Source: Druceiella hillmani (lineage: Eukaryota; Arthropoda; Insecta; Lepidoptera; Hepialidae). Taken from it: a DNA stretch of 64,000 bases. The position numbers were made by a program, and so were the translations under genes. Positions 12,548 through 23,830 of the stretch are shown here, in pieces. Each line of letters opens with the position of its first letter. Position 1 is the stretch's first letter. The stretch covers positions 23,803,501 through 23,867,500 of the forward strand of contig JAYKKI010000005.1 in assembly GCA_039881145.1 (NCBI GenBank), given 5' to 3'. The notes beneath the pieces are model-generated. The model made no database searches. It was not told where the DNA came from and worked only from the letters and a program-made list of their open reading frames with translations.

Positions 12548-13075
12548 TCATATTAAGTAGGAAAAGATAAAAAGGACAATGATAAGGGATAAGCTAGACA
12601 TAATTATTTCAGAATACTTTTGAAACCGTATACAGCTGGTGAATTTCTGATGTTAGGATCCAATAAATTCCATAATTTAGAAACGTCAACAGTAAAGGAA
12701 TGTTCATAAAAGGACGAATAACGTTTAGGAATGAGAAGCACGCGCAAGTTTCCAGAACACAAATCTAGGTCGTGGGCAGATAATTTAAGGAATTTGTCAT
12801 CGAGATAAGAAGGTTTATGTGTATTGTTTAAAATATTATAAAGTAATGAAAGAATACAAAGATTGCGGCGATTACGAATCGTTAATCTATTTGAGTCGAG
12901 ATTTAAGTTCAGAAATGTGATGTTATTTTTGGATAGGATTTGGATAGGAATAGGTAATGCTCTCATATATTTCGCAGTTTTTTCTAGTGTGTTAAACAAT
13001 TGGTTAGTAACATTTTGATAGCAAATATTTTTACAGTCAAGTAAAGCTATCAAAACAGTTTGACATCATATTGAC
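12546..13075 (-). mobile_element. 5'-truncated non-LTR retrotransposon, 3' end
   Basis: Read on the minus strand, this is the last part of a LINE open reading frame, a stop codon, a short 3' untranslated part (about 12603 down to 12546) and a TA-rich tail. The RT and endonuclease domains upstream were not found, so the copy is severely 5'-truncated or decayed upstream, as is usual for LINE insertions. By C-terminal wording it resembles elements of the broad Jockey/CR1 group; the clade is not settled. Confidence 0.8.
12604..13065 (-). pseudogene. C-terminal end of a LINE reverse-transcriptase ORF
   Basis: An open frame of about 153 codons runs from just after an in-frame TGA (13068-13066) to the TAA at 12604. 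No ATG start is needed because it is an internal fragment. Residues in order match the family's C-terminal tail: ICYQNVTNQLFNTLEK (the usual DYCDVLY..VT..LL.KLE), RRNLCILSLLYNILNN, PSYLDDKF, SGNLRVLLIPKR, SSFYEHSFTV, LWNLLDPNIRNS and a final FKSILK. The usual segment between the KLE and RR motifs (FIFGLRKYDHVS-like) is not recognisable, so that part is diverged or rearranged. In intact elements this region follows the polymerase domain. It cannot act here: the polymerase and endonuclease are missing. Confidence 0.8.
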
Positions 13076-14510
13076 ATGTATATTAAAATTATATCATCTT
13101 AGTTTCAAAAAATTTGGGCTGCACAGCATGACAGATTTCCGTACACGATATAAAGAATGTGTTATTGAAACATATTTCCTGTAAAATGTTAGCAGAAAAT
13201 CTACTTTTATCGATAAATTCACAGTATTGCGTTGTACATTTTTAAGTTTGAAATAAAATAATAAGGCGTGATCAAATAAATAAGAAACTCCGGAAATTAA
13301 ATTTCCATCAGTCTCCATGTTATTTTAAGATATATTAGACGTAAAGTAGTCTGTAAAAAATTCTAAAAGCTCCGCGTTAAAAGAAGTATGATTCGATATC
13401 ACAAATAAAATTCAGCGATTTTTCCGCAAGATAATAATAAAACTTTAGAAGTTATGTAATAACATCAGGAATATAATAAATCAGTTAAGTTTGTATTTTT
13501 TTATTGTTTTCTTTGCCGTATTGAGGACTTTGTGACAAATTTCAAATTTCCAGGCTCATCAAAAACGATTTCATCTAGGTGCACGCACTCATAAGATTTC
13601 ATAACGGCGATAAAAATTTGATTTAAAAATTGTGATTTATGTATTATGATTCTAAAGAAAATTATTATGAAATCTAATTCAACACTATGATCAATATATT
13701 TTACGGGAATAAGCTGTGAAATAATGCGTGAATGAATAAAAAAGACAGATTACTTCAATCTTTTGGACACAGGAAACGGCTGAATGTCAAATATTCTAAA
13801 TAGATAGAAAATAAGAAAAACACATACTTGCATCAGATCCAGGATTTCCTAAGGGAAAGCGATATCGCAATTTTTAGTAAAAGGAGAACGTATTTGAGGA
13901 TTAATGAAGAAAATCAGCAAGGTGTATCGGCCCCGTGAATGGCGTATGATATATACGAGTAGGCAGTCAAATATATACGAACACATTGTAATAAGAACTG
14001 ATTGCAAATTGCGTACAGCGATCCGTCCGAACGTTGATGAGCGGAAAAAGTAATTTAATCAAAACAATCATATTTTTATACATAGGAATATTAAAAAGGG
14101 CATAATGAAAGGATAACAAAACGAAAACATTTTTGTTATTGAACAATTTAAGTGGAATAATTTAGGTCGGTATAGAACAGCGGTTGCGTAAATAGACCGT
14201 TTTAGAAAACGAGTTCACGAGCGTTACCGCGAGGCTAAAATTTGTGTTTGTGGAATTATAGAAACGTTAATTACCTTCCGTGTTTTTTAATATTTACGAA
14301 AAAAATTATGAAGGCAAGTGAAGAAAAGGCGCAAAATAGTTGAAAGTGATGAAAACGAAACTTCTAAAGAATACTTGTAGGCTCTGTAAGAAAAAATGCA
14401 TACAAAGTGATTTTAAAGATGCCTCATCTCAAACTATAAAAGTAATGTATGATTGTTTTAAGCGAGTTGAATTAGATTGAAACAATTTTAATATTTAACA
14501 CGTGGATATG
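13076..14510. other. Noncoding DNA upstream of the LINE fragment
   Basis: A minus-strand frame at 13094-13318 could be more of the LINE (it contains a FDHALLF-like word), but the resemblance is too thin to call. The rest shows nothing recognisable. Confidence 0.45.
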
Positions 14511-14513
14511 TTA

Positions 14514-14514
14514 T

Positions 14515-14579
<65 letters not shown>
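14514..14579. repeat. CA then TA compound microsatellite
   Basis: About 12 CA units (14514-14538) pass directly into about 20 AT units (14539-14579). Confidence 0.95.
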
Positions 14580-14580
<1 letters not shown>

Positions 14581-14582
14581 CA

Positions 14583-16120
14583 TGTATATGTATGTATGTA
14601 AGTTTGACTTATTAATGGTTTAACCATTATGAAAATTTAGTTTGTGGAAAATTAAAAGATAATGAACTATTTAATAAATATTTTAAGCGCTGAGATGGTG
14701 TGATTAAACAATTGGATTGAGATGGTATTAGGCTATTAGTAGCGGTAGGAATTAGAGATTACGATATCAGGCATTTTCAGACCACCATTGAAAACATTTA
14801 TAGAGGACGAGATCCTAGCGCCAACATACAGTTGATTTCAAAGTTTCGCAGCTTGGACCCAGGACTTTTGAGATAATATAATAATGTATCTGGGAGAAAA
14901 GAGACCGAGCTGATTTTAAGAGAAAAGTATAGATTGTATTCTTTATAAATATAGTCGCATTTCCTGAGACGGTGGGAAAAGTCAGCAGCAGGAAGTAGGC
15001 CGAAGAAATATAGATTTTTAGGAGAGATTTTAAAGGAAAAATGAAGATCTCAATACTCAACCAAAGATGATAAAAAAGTTTGAAAGAGGTAATTTTGAAA
15101 GTGCTTGAGAAAACATATTCTGCTGAAGATACGACGATCAACATATTTCATTGGAGGTTGTCAATTAAGGTTTCGATCGCTGGGTACACCTAAGCCTTTA
15201 AACATGGAGTTAATGAGATTGGTGTGTCATTTAGCGTTATATGCAGCAAATATAAGAGACATGAGCAGCAAAACTGATTAAAAAAAAAAGTTTATATCTA
15301 CCGATCATCGAGACTTAATTGAATTAACTAACATAACAGGTCTATTTTCGAATCTATGGACCGACTGAAGGAGAGTTCTAATGGAGAGTGTTGATGACGG
15401 TTGTTATAAGAATATTTATCTGTATAGGCTTATATTCTTCATTTTCTCAGTACGTGGTCGTAAAACCTAGTTAAATATTCGATCTGATCAAAAATATTCT
15501 TAACTACCTTATCAATAAATACTGAAGAGAGGGTTGAGAAAATTCGTCAGAACACCTCGCTAGCTGACTCCTTTCGGCCCGAGATCACAACTTCGAAACC
15601 TTCCTGCTCCATCTGCTATCAATTCTACAACCTACGTTTATTATGTAATATTCAGAATATAAAAAGAAATTAATGTACAAAGGCTTATGTGACATATTGT
15701 TTGCAAAAGCATTTTATGGGTAATTTGAATTATTATTAAATATTTAAAGTATAATATTATTAAATATTTTGTCTTTAACTTGAGCTCGTGGTAGTGGAAT
15801 ATAGATGAAAATTGCATCCTTCTATCGACTAAAGTATTTCAGATAAAATTGTAAATAATTCCACAATTTTTTTTATCGGTACTCTGGCATCACCAATACA
15901 ACTAAAATTTAGAAAACACAGAGAGATATTTTCCTAATATGGAAATTTTATTCATCGTCAATATGTGATAATTAATAATGGAATTTTATTGTGATCTCAA
16001 TAATGGATTCAAAACATTGTACACGAATTATATGCAAAAGTATATTAATGATTAATTTCGAAATTAACAAATAAAATAGTCGTGAAACCTTTTTTCAGGT
16101 GACTATTCGATTAAATACCT
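14583..16120. other. Plain noncoding DNA
   Basis: A 109-codon minus-strand frame at 14815-15144 is rich in Leu, Ile, Phe and Ser but has no recognisable motif. A less A+T-rich patch at 15560-15620 also has no identity. Confidence 0.5.
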
Positions 16121-16124
16121 AATA

Positions 16125-16435
16125 CCTTTGTCGTCGCAACAGAGATAAGTTTTCGTGTCGCAATAGTCGTCAGTTTTTTTTGTTGAAACAAATGTAAGTT
16201 TTGTCGCGTCAGCAGGGGTGAATTTTTGTTGCCGCAATAGTAATGAGTTTTGTCACTGCAATAGTAGAGTTTTTGTAGCCGCAGCTTATGTGAATTTTTA
16301 TCGCCTCAATAGATGTGAATTTTAATTACCGCAACAGATGTAAGTTTTTATCGCCGTAATGAAGGTGAGTTTTGTCGTCGCAACGGAGGTGAATTTTTTT
16401 TGCCACCGCAATAGACGTTAGTTTATGTTGTCACT
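16125..16435 (+). repeat. Degenerate tandem repeat, about 30-bp unit, about 10 copies
   Basis: A unit of the form GTCGCCGCAATAGATGTGAG followed by a T run recurs about every 26-33 bp, each copy differing. The visible constants are GCAATAG or GCAACAG and GTNAGTTTT or GTGAATTTT. High divergence makes it an old array. Confidence 0.85.
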
Positions 16436-16475
16436 TTCGATACTCATTTCTTTTGAATGTTCATTTAAAATATAA

Positions 16476-16521
16476 AATATTTATTTTCGAGTTAAAAATA
16501 ATTAACTCGAAAATAAATATT
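16476..16521. repeat. Snap-back palindrome, 20-bp perfect arms
   Basis: AATATTTATTTTCGAGTTAA (16476-16495) returns as its exact reverse complement at 16502-16521, with a 6-base spacer. Confidence 0.9.
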
Positions 16522-17795
16522 GCTGATGTCGAGTCAATGAATCAAATTAATTGTCACCATTTCTGTTTTTAACTCAGTCGAAATTCGAGAGGTATCCCCA
16601 TTAGATTTAAGCGCTCGCGGAACTTTTTCCTGAGATTAAAACTATATAAACGGAAGTGGAATTTAGTTCGTACACTTCGTTGACATACGCAATTTTACCA
16701 TGGAATTGGAGTTACAAAACAATCTGAATTTTCCTTCATGACAAGTGTGGCATGGCAATTACTATTTGATTCAGAAATGGGATATAATCACCTTTAAATG
16801 AATTTTATTAAAATTTACAGCCGAATTAAAAATTACGAATGATTTTCATGAAAAAGTTTCATAAAAAGTAAATTTTATTATAAATTAGGTGCTGGTTTCC
16901 ATGAATCAATATGAATGATTCCATCGTTCTCGTGATCATGGCTGCATTTTGTTTTACTTTTTTTTGTACATAATAATTATTTACGGTTCGCTAACCTTAA
17001 ATAATTTAATAATTCGCTAACCGTAAACTTTCCAAAAACGCTGAAATAGGGGTTTCCTTATTTCTATCTTAGAGTTTAAACTCAAATTATTTCGAAATTC
17101 TCATACAACTTTTCACCACCAATTTTATATCTAGAGGTATGAAAATGGTGGTGGAAACTTGTGGTGGTGGAAATGATTATCACATGGATTGAATCGAACT
17201 GTATCTAGGTAATATTTTAAAATTTAAGAAACAAACAAGAACTCAAAACAACGAACTTTCCCCAATAACAAATAAACTTGCAAAGTTTCCTCAATAACGA
17301 ATTGCAATCACCTACGAACTGCAATACGACGTAATTTACAATGTCGTCCCAAAAAAGAAGTTTATTTACGATCTCTACTGCACGGCAACGAAAACAGCGA
17401 AAAACAAGCTTTTACAGCGCCACAACGTCCGCTTGCAGCTTTCGTTCGAACTTTTTCCGAGAGCTCCATTCCCGCATTAAATATTGTCTATTTCCTGATT
17501 TACGGGAAATTGGGAATTCCATAGATACCGATTGATACTATCTACTTCTCTTGCTATCTATATATCCCCTACTGCTTTTCTTTTATTTCAAATTATAAAA
17601 ATTTCCGTTTAAATACATTTAAGTTAAAAATGTGACATACGAGTATATTGAATGATATTATATAACCGTCTAGATTTTCTTACGATATGAAATAACTAAT
17701 TTAACTCGTGATAAAATAAAATGATAAACTCATGTCAGGTGGTAGCAGTTACGTTTTCAGGTTTCGGCATTCGAAGGGTCCAAACGAAGCTGTCG
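16522..17795. other. Noncoding DNA with a moderately G+C-richer patch
   Basis: The patch 17240-17530 contains a 64-codon plus-strand frame from 17341 beginning MSSQKRSLFT. It is basic and Ser-rich with no known domain; I do not call it a gene. GTGGTGGAAA words repeat at 17148-17172. Confidence 0.4.
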
Positions 17796-17799
17796 CAAT

Positions 17800-17863
17800 A
17801 ACAGACAAAAGACGTTGTCACCATGATAAAAACTTATCATGGTGACAACGTCTTTTGTCTGTT
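17800..17863. repeat. Snap-back palindrome, 30-bp perfect arms
   Basis: The arm 17800-17829, which includes CAAAAGACGTTGTCACCATG, pairs exactly with 17834-17863 across a 4-base loop. A G+C-balanced stem like this would form a stable RNA hairpin if transcribed. Flanks do not pair. Confidence 0.92.
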
Positions 17864-18026
17864 CGCCCGTTTGCCCGTACGTCACAGACTTAATGTTTAA
17901 ACGAAATACGATATAAATACGAAATTCACACATTTACGTAATATTTAAAATGATTCAAAAATATATTTCGAGTCGGCTCCCGAAAATGTAAAGGGGGGCT
18001 GAAAAGAAACTGTGCATGGGAAATCG

Positions 18027-18240
18027 TTGAACTTTTTAATACAATCTCTCCGTTAGTCTTAGTAACTTGACAGTAAAATAATAGCACTTCACTCATTAAA
18101 TAAGTACCTAATAAGTACCTAAAATATGATGCCGCCCACTCAAGGTATATTTCTATAACTCAGCGGTATTTAATCTAATTTTAAATGCCTTTATTTTAAC
18201 AATCTTCATTTAAAAGTGTATTCCTTAAGAATTCTTTCAC
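18027..18240 (+). repeat. Left arm of a spaced inverted repeat pair
   Basis: About 214 bp, from TTGAACTTTTTAATAC to AAGAATTCTTTCAC, matches 19659-19862 in reverse complement with small indels. It contains AAAATATGATGCCGCCCACTC, written with substitutions in the partner. Confidence 0.85.
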
Positions 18241-18778
18241 ATTATTATCTATGCTCTTTGAGTACAGTACGGTTTTTATTTTTTATATTATAAAAACGCC
18301 ATTACATATAAAACTGTAATTCGGTTTTACTATTTATCACATCTTGTATTTAAACAGCAAACGAGAAATTGAAGTATAAAATAGTAAAAAAGTATGGATA
18401 ATTAAACCTAAGGATTTATGAAAAATTTACGTCTTTTTACGTCTGTCAAAGATATGCTAGGTAATATAATTTCTTTGTAAAAATATCGTTAATATTTGAA
18501 AATGATTTAATGGTAACACCAAGTATCCTTAAAAGTTTAAATTCTTATATATGCAAGTGTACAGCGAATGTCGTTGTCCTAGTTTTACTCGTACTTGACA
18601 GGTTTGTTTAATACGTATAATTTAGCTATAGTAGTTATAAATTCAATAAAAGCGGAATCTCTAAAGAAGATAGCGAAACGTCTTTTAGCAAACTTTCCAC
18701 AATTAAGATAATGGTAATATATGACACAATAAAAACAATTTTTACAGAAGCAGCGAAAAGCGGTGTAAAATAAATCCA
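18241..18778. other. Noncoding DNA inside the inverted repeat pair
   Basis: Mostly A+T-rich. Two overlapping minus-strand frames of about 60 codons (18585-18817) have no recognisable feature. Confidence 0.5.
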
Positions 18779-18822
18779 CTGATTTGAAAGCTCTTTATTT
18801 ATATAAAGAGCTTTCAAATCAG
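18779..18822. repeat. Snap-back palindrome, 20-bp perfect arms
   Basis: CTGATTTGAAAGCTCTTTAT (18779-18798) pairs exactly with 18803-18822 across TTAT. It lies inside the region bounded by the 18.0/19.7 kb inverted repeats. Confidence 0.9.
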
Positions 18823-19658
18823 CTCTTTCTATTTTATATGTGGTTGGTTAGTTAATTCGTGAATGTTTTCGGAGTTAATGGCCATAACCAATAATTTTGA
18901 TTGATTAATCATTCTAAAAATAATAATATTAAAAACAATTACTTTCAATTAACATTTGTATAGGATATTATTGTTTACATATTTACATTCAAATTAATGG
19001 CTCGGAAAATTCGATTCGTCAATTGAGAACCCATTTTTTTCAGTTCATATTTTATGAAATGTAAATATTTATCCAAAATACGAGGTAATTTTATTTTCAT
19101 AAAATTTTCACTGGCATGGTATTATTGAAAATCGACCGAGAGCCGGGCGTGGATTTTAATTTCGCTAATGGAGTTGTCGCGGTTTCGCCTGTCGCTCCGA
19201 TGGCGTCATAACGGTGGGTGCAAAAAATACATGTGAAATTATTTAAAGTTTGGACTTGGTTGCGTTTTTCCAGCTGTTTCTTATATTATTCAATTTTGTT
19301 TACATTTACTATAGAGGATATATTTCTTTGGACTATGTATAAATTAAGAATTTTTGTTATGTAATATTTCTCAAAAGTAAGTCCTTTTAATTATAACTGT
19401 TTATTCGTAAGTTTTTCCTAGTTCCAATTCTATTATATTCACTCGTATGATAACTTAAGGTTGACGTTTGTAAATATTTACAATGTCAGAGTGCACAGTG
19501 CTTCCATGTATTTTTGTATTTCCACTTTATCTGTGATTAGGGTGTACTGAACTACATGTTCATTATAAGTAAAAATGAAGGCGTGTAATTTAACTAATGG
19601 CATCATTCCACCACCATATTGAAAATGATAGAGAATAAACTATTAACCGATATCAATA
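18823..19658. other. Noncoding DNA with a small G+C-richer patch
   Basis: The patch 19130-19215 (GACCGAGAGCCGGGCGTGG, GTCGCGGTTTCGCCTGTCGC) contrasts with A+T-rich flanks. Nothing else is recognised. Confidence 0.4.
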
Positions 19659-19862
19659 TGAAAGAATTCTTAACAAATACACTTTTAAATGAAGATTTTT
19701 AAAATAAAGGCATTCAAAATTAGATTAAATTCCGTTGAGTTGTAGAAATATACTTTGGGCGGGCGGCGTCACATTTTAGGCACTTATTTAATGAGCGAAG
19801 TGCTAGTAAGTTTATTGTCAAGTTATTAACTCTAGCAGAGAAATAGTATTAAAAAGTTCAGT
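19659..19862 (-). repeat. Right arm of a spaced inverted repeat pair
   Basis: Reverse-complement partner of 18027-18240, about 1.4 kb away. Either the two arms bound one decayed element of about 1.84 kb, or two copies of one repeat family landed head to head. No transposase was seen between them. Confidence 0.85.
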
Positions 19863-20690
19863 TGAGAGGAGATGAACACATTAAGATACAGCAATTTCTT
19901 TCTTTTATTCGGTTTTTACGTTTCAAGAAATATGCGTAGTGACGAGTATGATTTTAAAGTTCTGATAACTCATGTTTGAATCATTGATGAGAAAATCTAA
20001 ATTTTGTCTGCCTGTTTATCTCATTTTGATCATTTTGAATGTCTGCTTTAACACTGTAATTTGTGCGTCTTAAGCATAGATATTAATGTCATCTCACGAT
20101 CATTAAATTAATTGGTAAATAAAAGGTATGTCATCTGTCTAATTACCGAAGCGTGAAGTCAATATTTATACACACGAGCCTGGCATTAGGATTTATTTTT
20201 GTTATTTACGAGTACATTCGTTGGCATCGTTTTTCATTTTAAAATCATGAAGGATAATAACGTATTTTTATCTCAGAAATTTACGTGAAAAAGAAACGAA
20301 TAATTCATATACACGTGTGTATATATTTTCATAATTTTATTTATTTTATGTTTTATACAAAACTATTCTTTGCCGGTCTTATTTCTAACATTATTTCCAA
20401 CAAAAACGATTTTGAAAGTTAGGATTGGATAGTGACTTGTTTCGCATAGTAGTTGTCGTTACCGAATGGTGCTACACCTCGAAATGTGACCAAGAGGAGA
20501 ATTAAAATTCCACTAAGTTAAGAAAGACATTTTATTCCGCATGATAAGTCCTAATTTCAATATAATTTGCAAATGGAAAATTCTATCTATCCGTCGCAGG
20601 ATTACACTTTCTACGACTATTAGATGTGTCGAATTATAGGTTTTGAGAATTCTACTCGTCTTTAAATAGAGAAAATAAAATAAAAAAAGG
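19863..20690. other. Plain A+T-rich noncoding DNA
   Basis: Nothing recognised. Confidence 0.55.
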
Positions 20691-20691
20691 T

Positions 20692-20955
20692 CATTTAAAA
20701 TAAGCCTTATAAGTACAATCGAAATTTTAATTATGAAGGTAGTGTACAAACTTAGGTGTACTTAAACATTTCAGGGTACATTTAAAATAAGCATTATAAG
20801 TACAATAGAAATTTTAATTATGTAGGTAGTGTACAAACTTAGGTGTACTTAAACATTTCAGGGTACATTTAAAATAAGCCTTATACGTACAATAGAAATT
20901 TTAATTATGAAGGTAGTGTACGCACTTAGGTGTACTTAAACATTTAAGTGTACAT
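20692..20955 (+). repeat. Tandem repeat, 87-bp unit, 3 copies
   Basis: CATTTAAAATAAG starts copies at 20692, 20779 and 20866. Each runs through TTTTAATTATGWAGGTAGTG to GGTGTACTTAAACATTT. Copies differ at only a few bases, so the array is fairly recent. Confidence 0.95.
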
Positions 20956-21221
20956 AGCGTTTTTATTAAACTATTTATTTAGATTGAAGTTATTTTTCAC
21001 TATGTAAATATGTGTAAAACAAATAACTTGGTTGCCTATAACTTTTTAATTGATTATAGACTTACATACCTTTAAAAATATCAGTTTGAAAGAATGTCCG
21101 TTATAGAATCGCCTAAATGTGTTTACCAATTCATTTAATAGTTTTATAACTGATAAAGAGGATTGTTTGGTATGTCTTTTACCTGTCGTCTTAGATACCA
21201 GATTGGCAAGAAAGTAATGAA

Positions 21222-21415
21222 ACATTTTGACATTAAAATGTTCTAGAACGTGTAAGTTTTAGATAACACCGGAAAGTTACGAACGCTCTGAAACATATTA
21301 CATGAAGGATATATAAGTTCTTATATATCCTTCATGTAATATGTTCCAGAGCGTTCATAATTTTCTGGCGTTATCTAAAACTTAAAAGTTTTAGAACATT
21401 TTAATGTCAAAATGT
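21222..21415. repeat. 96-bp inverted duplication inside the mariner
   Basis: The arms 21222-21317 and 21320-21415 pair with few mismatches around a 2-base centre. The left arm adjoins the left terminal repeat. The right arm is followed directly by the remaining transposase sequence. It looks like a copy of the element's own 5' leader turned back on itself. Confidence 0.9.
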
Positions 21416-21484
21416 CACCGTTCGATGAAAGAGTAAAATGTACGGAAAAAAAATTCGATACCACCGAAACGAACCTATGTTCAC

Positions 21485-21807
21485 TCGCACGGCAGCGCTT
21501 GGCCGCACGTTGCTTCAGTTTCTGGTTGTCTGTGGGAAGCTTGGCTGGGGTTTATTACTCATTCAGCTTATTCACCATCGGACTATCATCTGTTCCGAGC
21601 TCTCAAGAACATTCTATGCCAAAAAAAGTTTCACAATTTTAAAGATATTGAATCGAATCTTGATGTTTTTTAAATCCCATCCCCCAAAATGTTGGTTTGA
21701 TGGTATCTAGTCTTTGGTGGTTACAAGTTACTGATGTGCACGGTGATAGTCACCATGCGCATTATGGATTAAAAGCGTTAAATGAGTTAATAAATAAATT
21801 AAATTAA
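21485..21807 (+). pseudogene. Mariner transposase, decayed C-terminal half
   Basis: The plus strand keeps order and wording of the mariner catalytic domain but spreads them over frames. HGSAWPHVAS (usual HDNARPHVA) lies at 21488; the second catalytic Asp is lost. KLGWGLLL (usual ELGWEVLLHPPYSP) lies in another frame at 21537. HSAYSPSDYHLFRALKN lies at 21560; the DLAP of the usual YSPDLAPSDYHLF is deleted, taking the third catalytic Asp with it. A stop follows DVF at 21671. FFKSHPP in a third frame matches the tail FF..K.P. The N-terminal DNA-binding part is absent. An intact protein would bind the terminal repeats and cut and paste the element; this copy cannot. Confidence 0.8.
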
Positions 21808-21849
21808 TTGTTTTTCTAAGTGTTTTATTATTTTCTAGCCAACCCAATA

Positions 21850-22780
21850 TAACAGTATAGATTTAGTTATAGTCTTATAAATCTTGAGTTTACCAGTAAT
21901 AACTGTATATTTTTATTTAAAAAAGGGCTAGAAGCTTGTTAAAATTATGCGAGCTAATTTTTTTTTACGAATGGGCTGTGGAAGGAGATTATCAGTTTTG
22001 CAGAAAGCGTGCCAAAGAGCTCTTGTAAGGATGAACACAGTAGGTGCAGAAAAATAATGTAAATCTAAAGAAAAAGCAATTCTGTGGACAAGGCATCAAT
22101 TGCATAAATTAAAAACTTTTTTACATAAATTAAAAACTTTTTTTGAACAATTTACACGTAATAAATGAGTGCATGTTGCTGAGACAGACCGACAGGAATG
22201 ACGAAGTTGTTGATGTATGTAAAACTTTAAGCGCAATTTTCCAGATGAATGTTTTTATTATCGGTACCAGAAATATTTAAAATAATATATAAGAAATACA
22301 TTTTTTTATGTATAATTTTGTGACGAGTAAGTAAGTACCATAGAGTTTTTTAATTAATTGTTTATTTTTTTTATAAAAAGCAGCAGTTTGGTTTATTGAT
22401 TTAATATTAAAATTGTTATTTTTAACTTCAAATTAACTATTACTTTTTGAATGTTTTTATTAATATTTTGAAAACCGGCTTTGGCAAGTATTAGTTTCAT
22501 GTATTTCCTTTGACAGATAATTTTTTAAGATAAGAAAAACCAAAGATTTTACTTGCGCCGCAAACGGTGTTTTTTAAAAGACACTTCAGGGCAAATGTTA
22601 CTTTGGTAGCAATTTTGTATATTTTTGGATTCAACTGACAGGAAATATTATTGAGTAGTTTATATGCTATATTGTAAGTATGTTTTCGGATAAACTGTCA
22701 TTTAGTTTATAAGAAAAAATCATCTATTTTTTAAAAAACTGAGCCGCTAGTCACGGCTATATAGTTTCAGTATTTCATGG
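21850..22780. other. Plain noncoding DNA
   Basis: One small tandem duplication, ACATAAATTAAAAACTTTTT twice around 22108-22143. Nothing else is recognised. Confidence 0.5.
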
Positions 22781-22844
22781 CTAAAATAATTTCCATGACT
22801 TAAATTATTTCCATCCAACTTGCAGTTCATGGAAATAATTTTAG
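22781..22844. repeat. Inverted repeat, 18-bp perfect arms
   Basis: CTAAAATAATTTCCATGA (22781-22798) is matched exactly in reverse complement at 22827-22844. The 28-base spacer contains a further AAATTATTTCCAT copy. Confidence 0.85.
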
Positions 22845-23374
22845 AATGAAGTATATATTATATGTCCTTACACATTTTTGTTTTAAATTTTTGACACATG
22901 TGGTTATAAAGTTAGAGGAAGATACACCAAGAGGGGACGTCTTATTAAAAATATTACCAAAAATTCTTAATCACATTTTAAAAGACCTCCTATGACATTC
23001 GTCTCATATCCATGAGAAAAAAAATTATTTCTAACATCGATGTATGAGTACCCCAAACAAATTTATAATATATTTTTCTTTTCGCGTGTTTACGTAACTC
23101 GACTATGCCTTTCTATCAAATGACATCGCGATCGATCGTAAAAATAATCGAGTTATGATATTGTATTCATACGAACGAGCAGACAAACATGAAGTAATTA
23201 TGAGGAACAAAATAAAATATACGTTTTTGCAATTTGGCTACGTAACATTAAACAGATAAGTAAGATATCCGTTTTTATTAATTGAGTAGTTGACTACTTC
23301 TAAGTTGGCTGTATTTTATAAAACATCTTGAAAATTTAGGTTAATTAAAATCTATTACCGAAATGTTCCATAAA
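22845..23374. other. Plain A+T-rich noncoding DNA
   Basis: Nothing recognised. Confidence 0.5.
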
Positions 23375-23800
23375 CTATGCAAGCTTTAATTTCACTGCAT
23401 TTCCTTTCTTCATTTGATTATTACCACGATGCCTTATTAAGTATTTAAATCCTACGTAAACACCTTCAAACATGCCTCCCCGCTGCCTAATCTTATCTTC
23501 TTTGTTTCGCCATTGTTCAGCGAAACGTACAATTAATACCCTCAAATTACGAGAGGTATTCAATAAATAATTCATATTTTATCAAATAAAAGTCTTCTTA
23601 AATCGCAAATGAATATCCTGCGTAATAAAATAGCCCTCGGGGATGCGGTTGCGCTGGGGTGTGGTCTGCAGGATCGGAATACTAAGTAAGTATAACGATC
23701 CGCTCCTTGAGAGAAGGCGACTGGAGAAAATTATATTATTTTCTTTTATCGCACAATGAACGTCTGTGAATGTCGCCACCGCTTTAAAATGTATGCTGTA
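23375..23800. other. G+C-richer island 5
   Basis: Moderately enriched, with CCTCCCCGCTGCC and GGGGATGCGGTTGCGCTGGGG. Two adjoining minus-strand frames (23375-23575, 66 codons; 23582-23830, 82 codons) cover it. Neither shows a known domain, and they are separated by a stop. Confidence 0.3.
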
Positions 23801-23830
23801 CTGCTTTATAAATGACTTGTAGATATACAT

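Larger units (their letters stand above)
21198..21847 (+). mobile_element. Internally deleted mariner element
   Basis: The left end CCAGATTGGCAAGAAAGTAA and the reverse-complemented right end TTGGGTTGGCTAGAAAATAA match closely over 25 or more bases. Both sides are bordered by TA (21196-21197 and 21848-21849), the target of the Tc1/mariner superfamily. At 650 bp it is about half the usual 1.3 kb. The 5' half of the transposase is missing, and in its place is an inverted duplication (21222-21415). It is non-autonomous and decayed. Confidence 0.85.

Noticed and set aside
13094..13318. Minus-strand frame just upstream of the LINE tail
   Set aside because: A FDHALLF word recalls LINE FDHVS motifs, but the rest does not align and the order would be wrong for a single element.
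14815..15144. 109-codon minus-strand frame
   Set aside because: Composition is what A+T-rich DNA gives and no motif, start context or splice sites support a gene.
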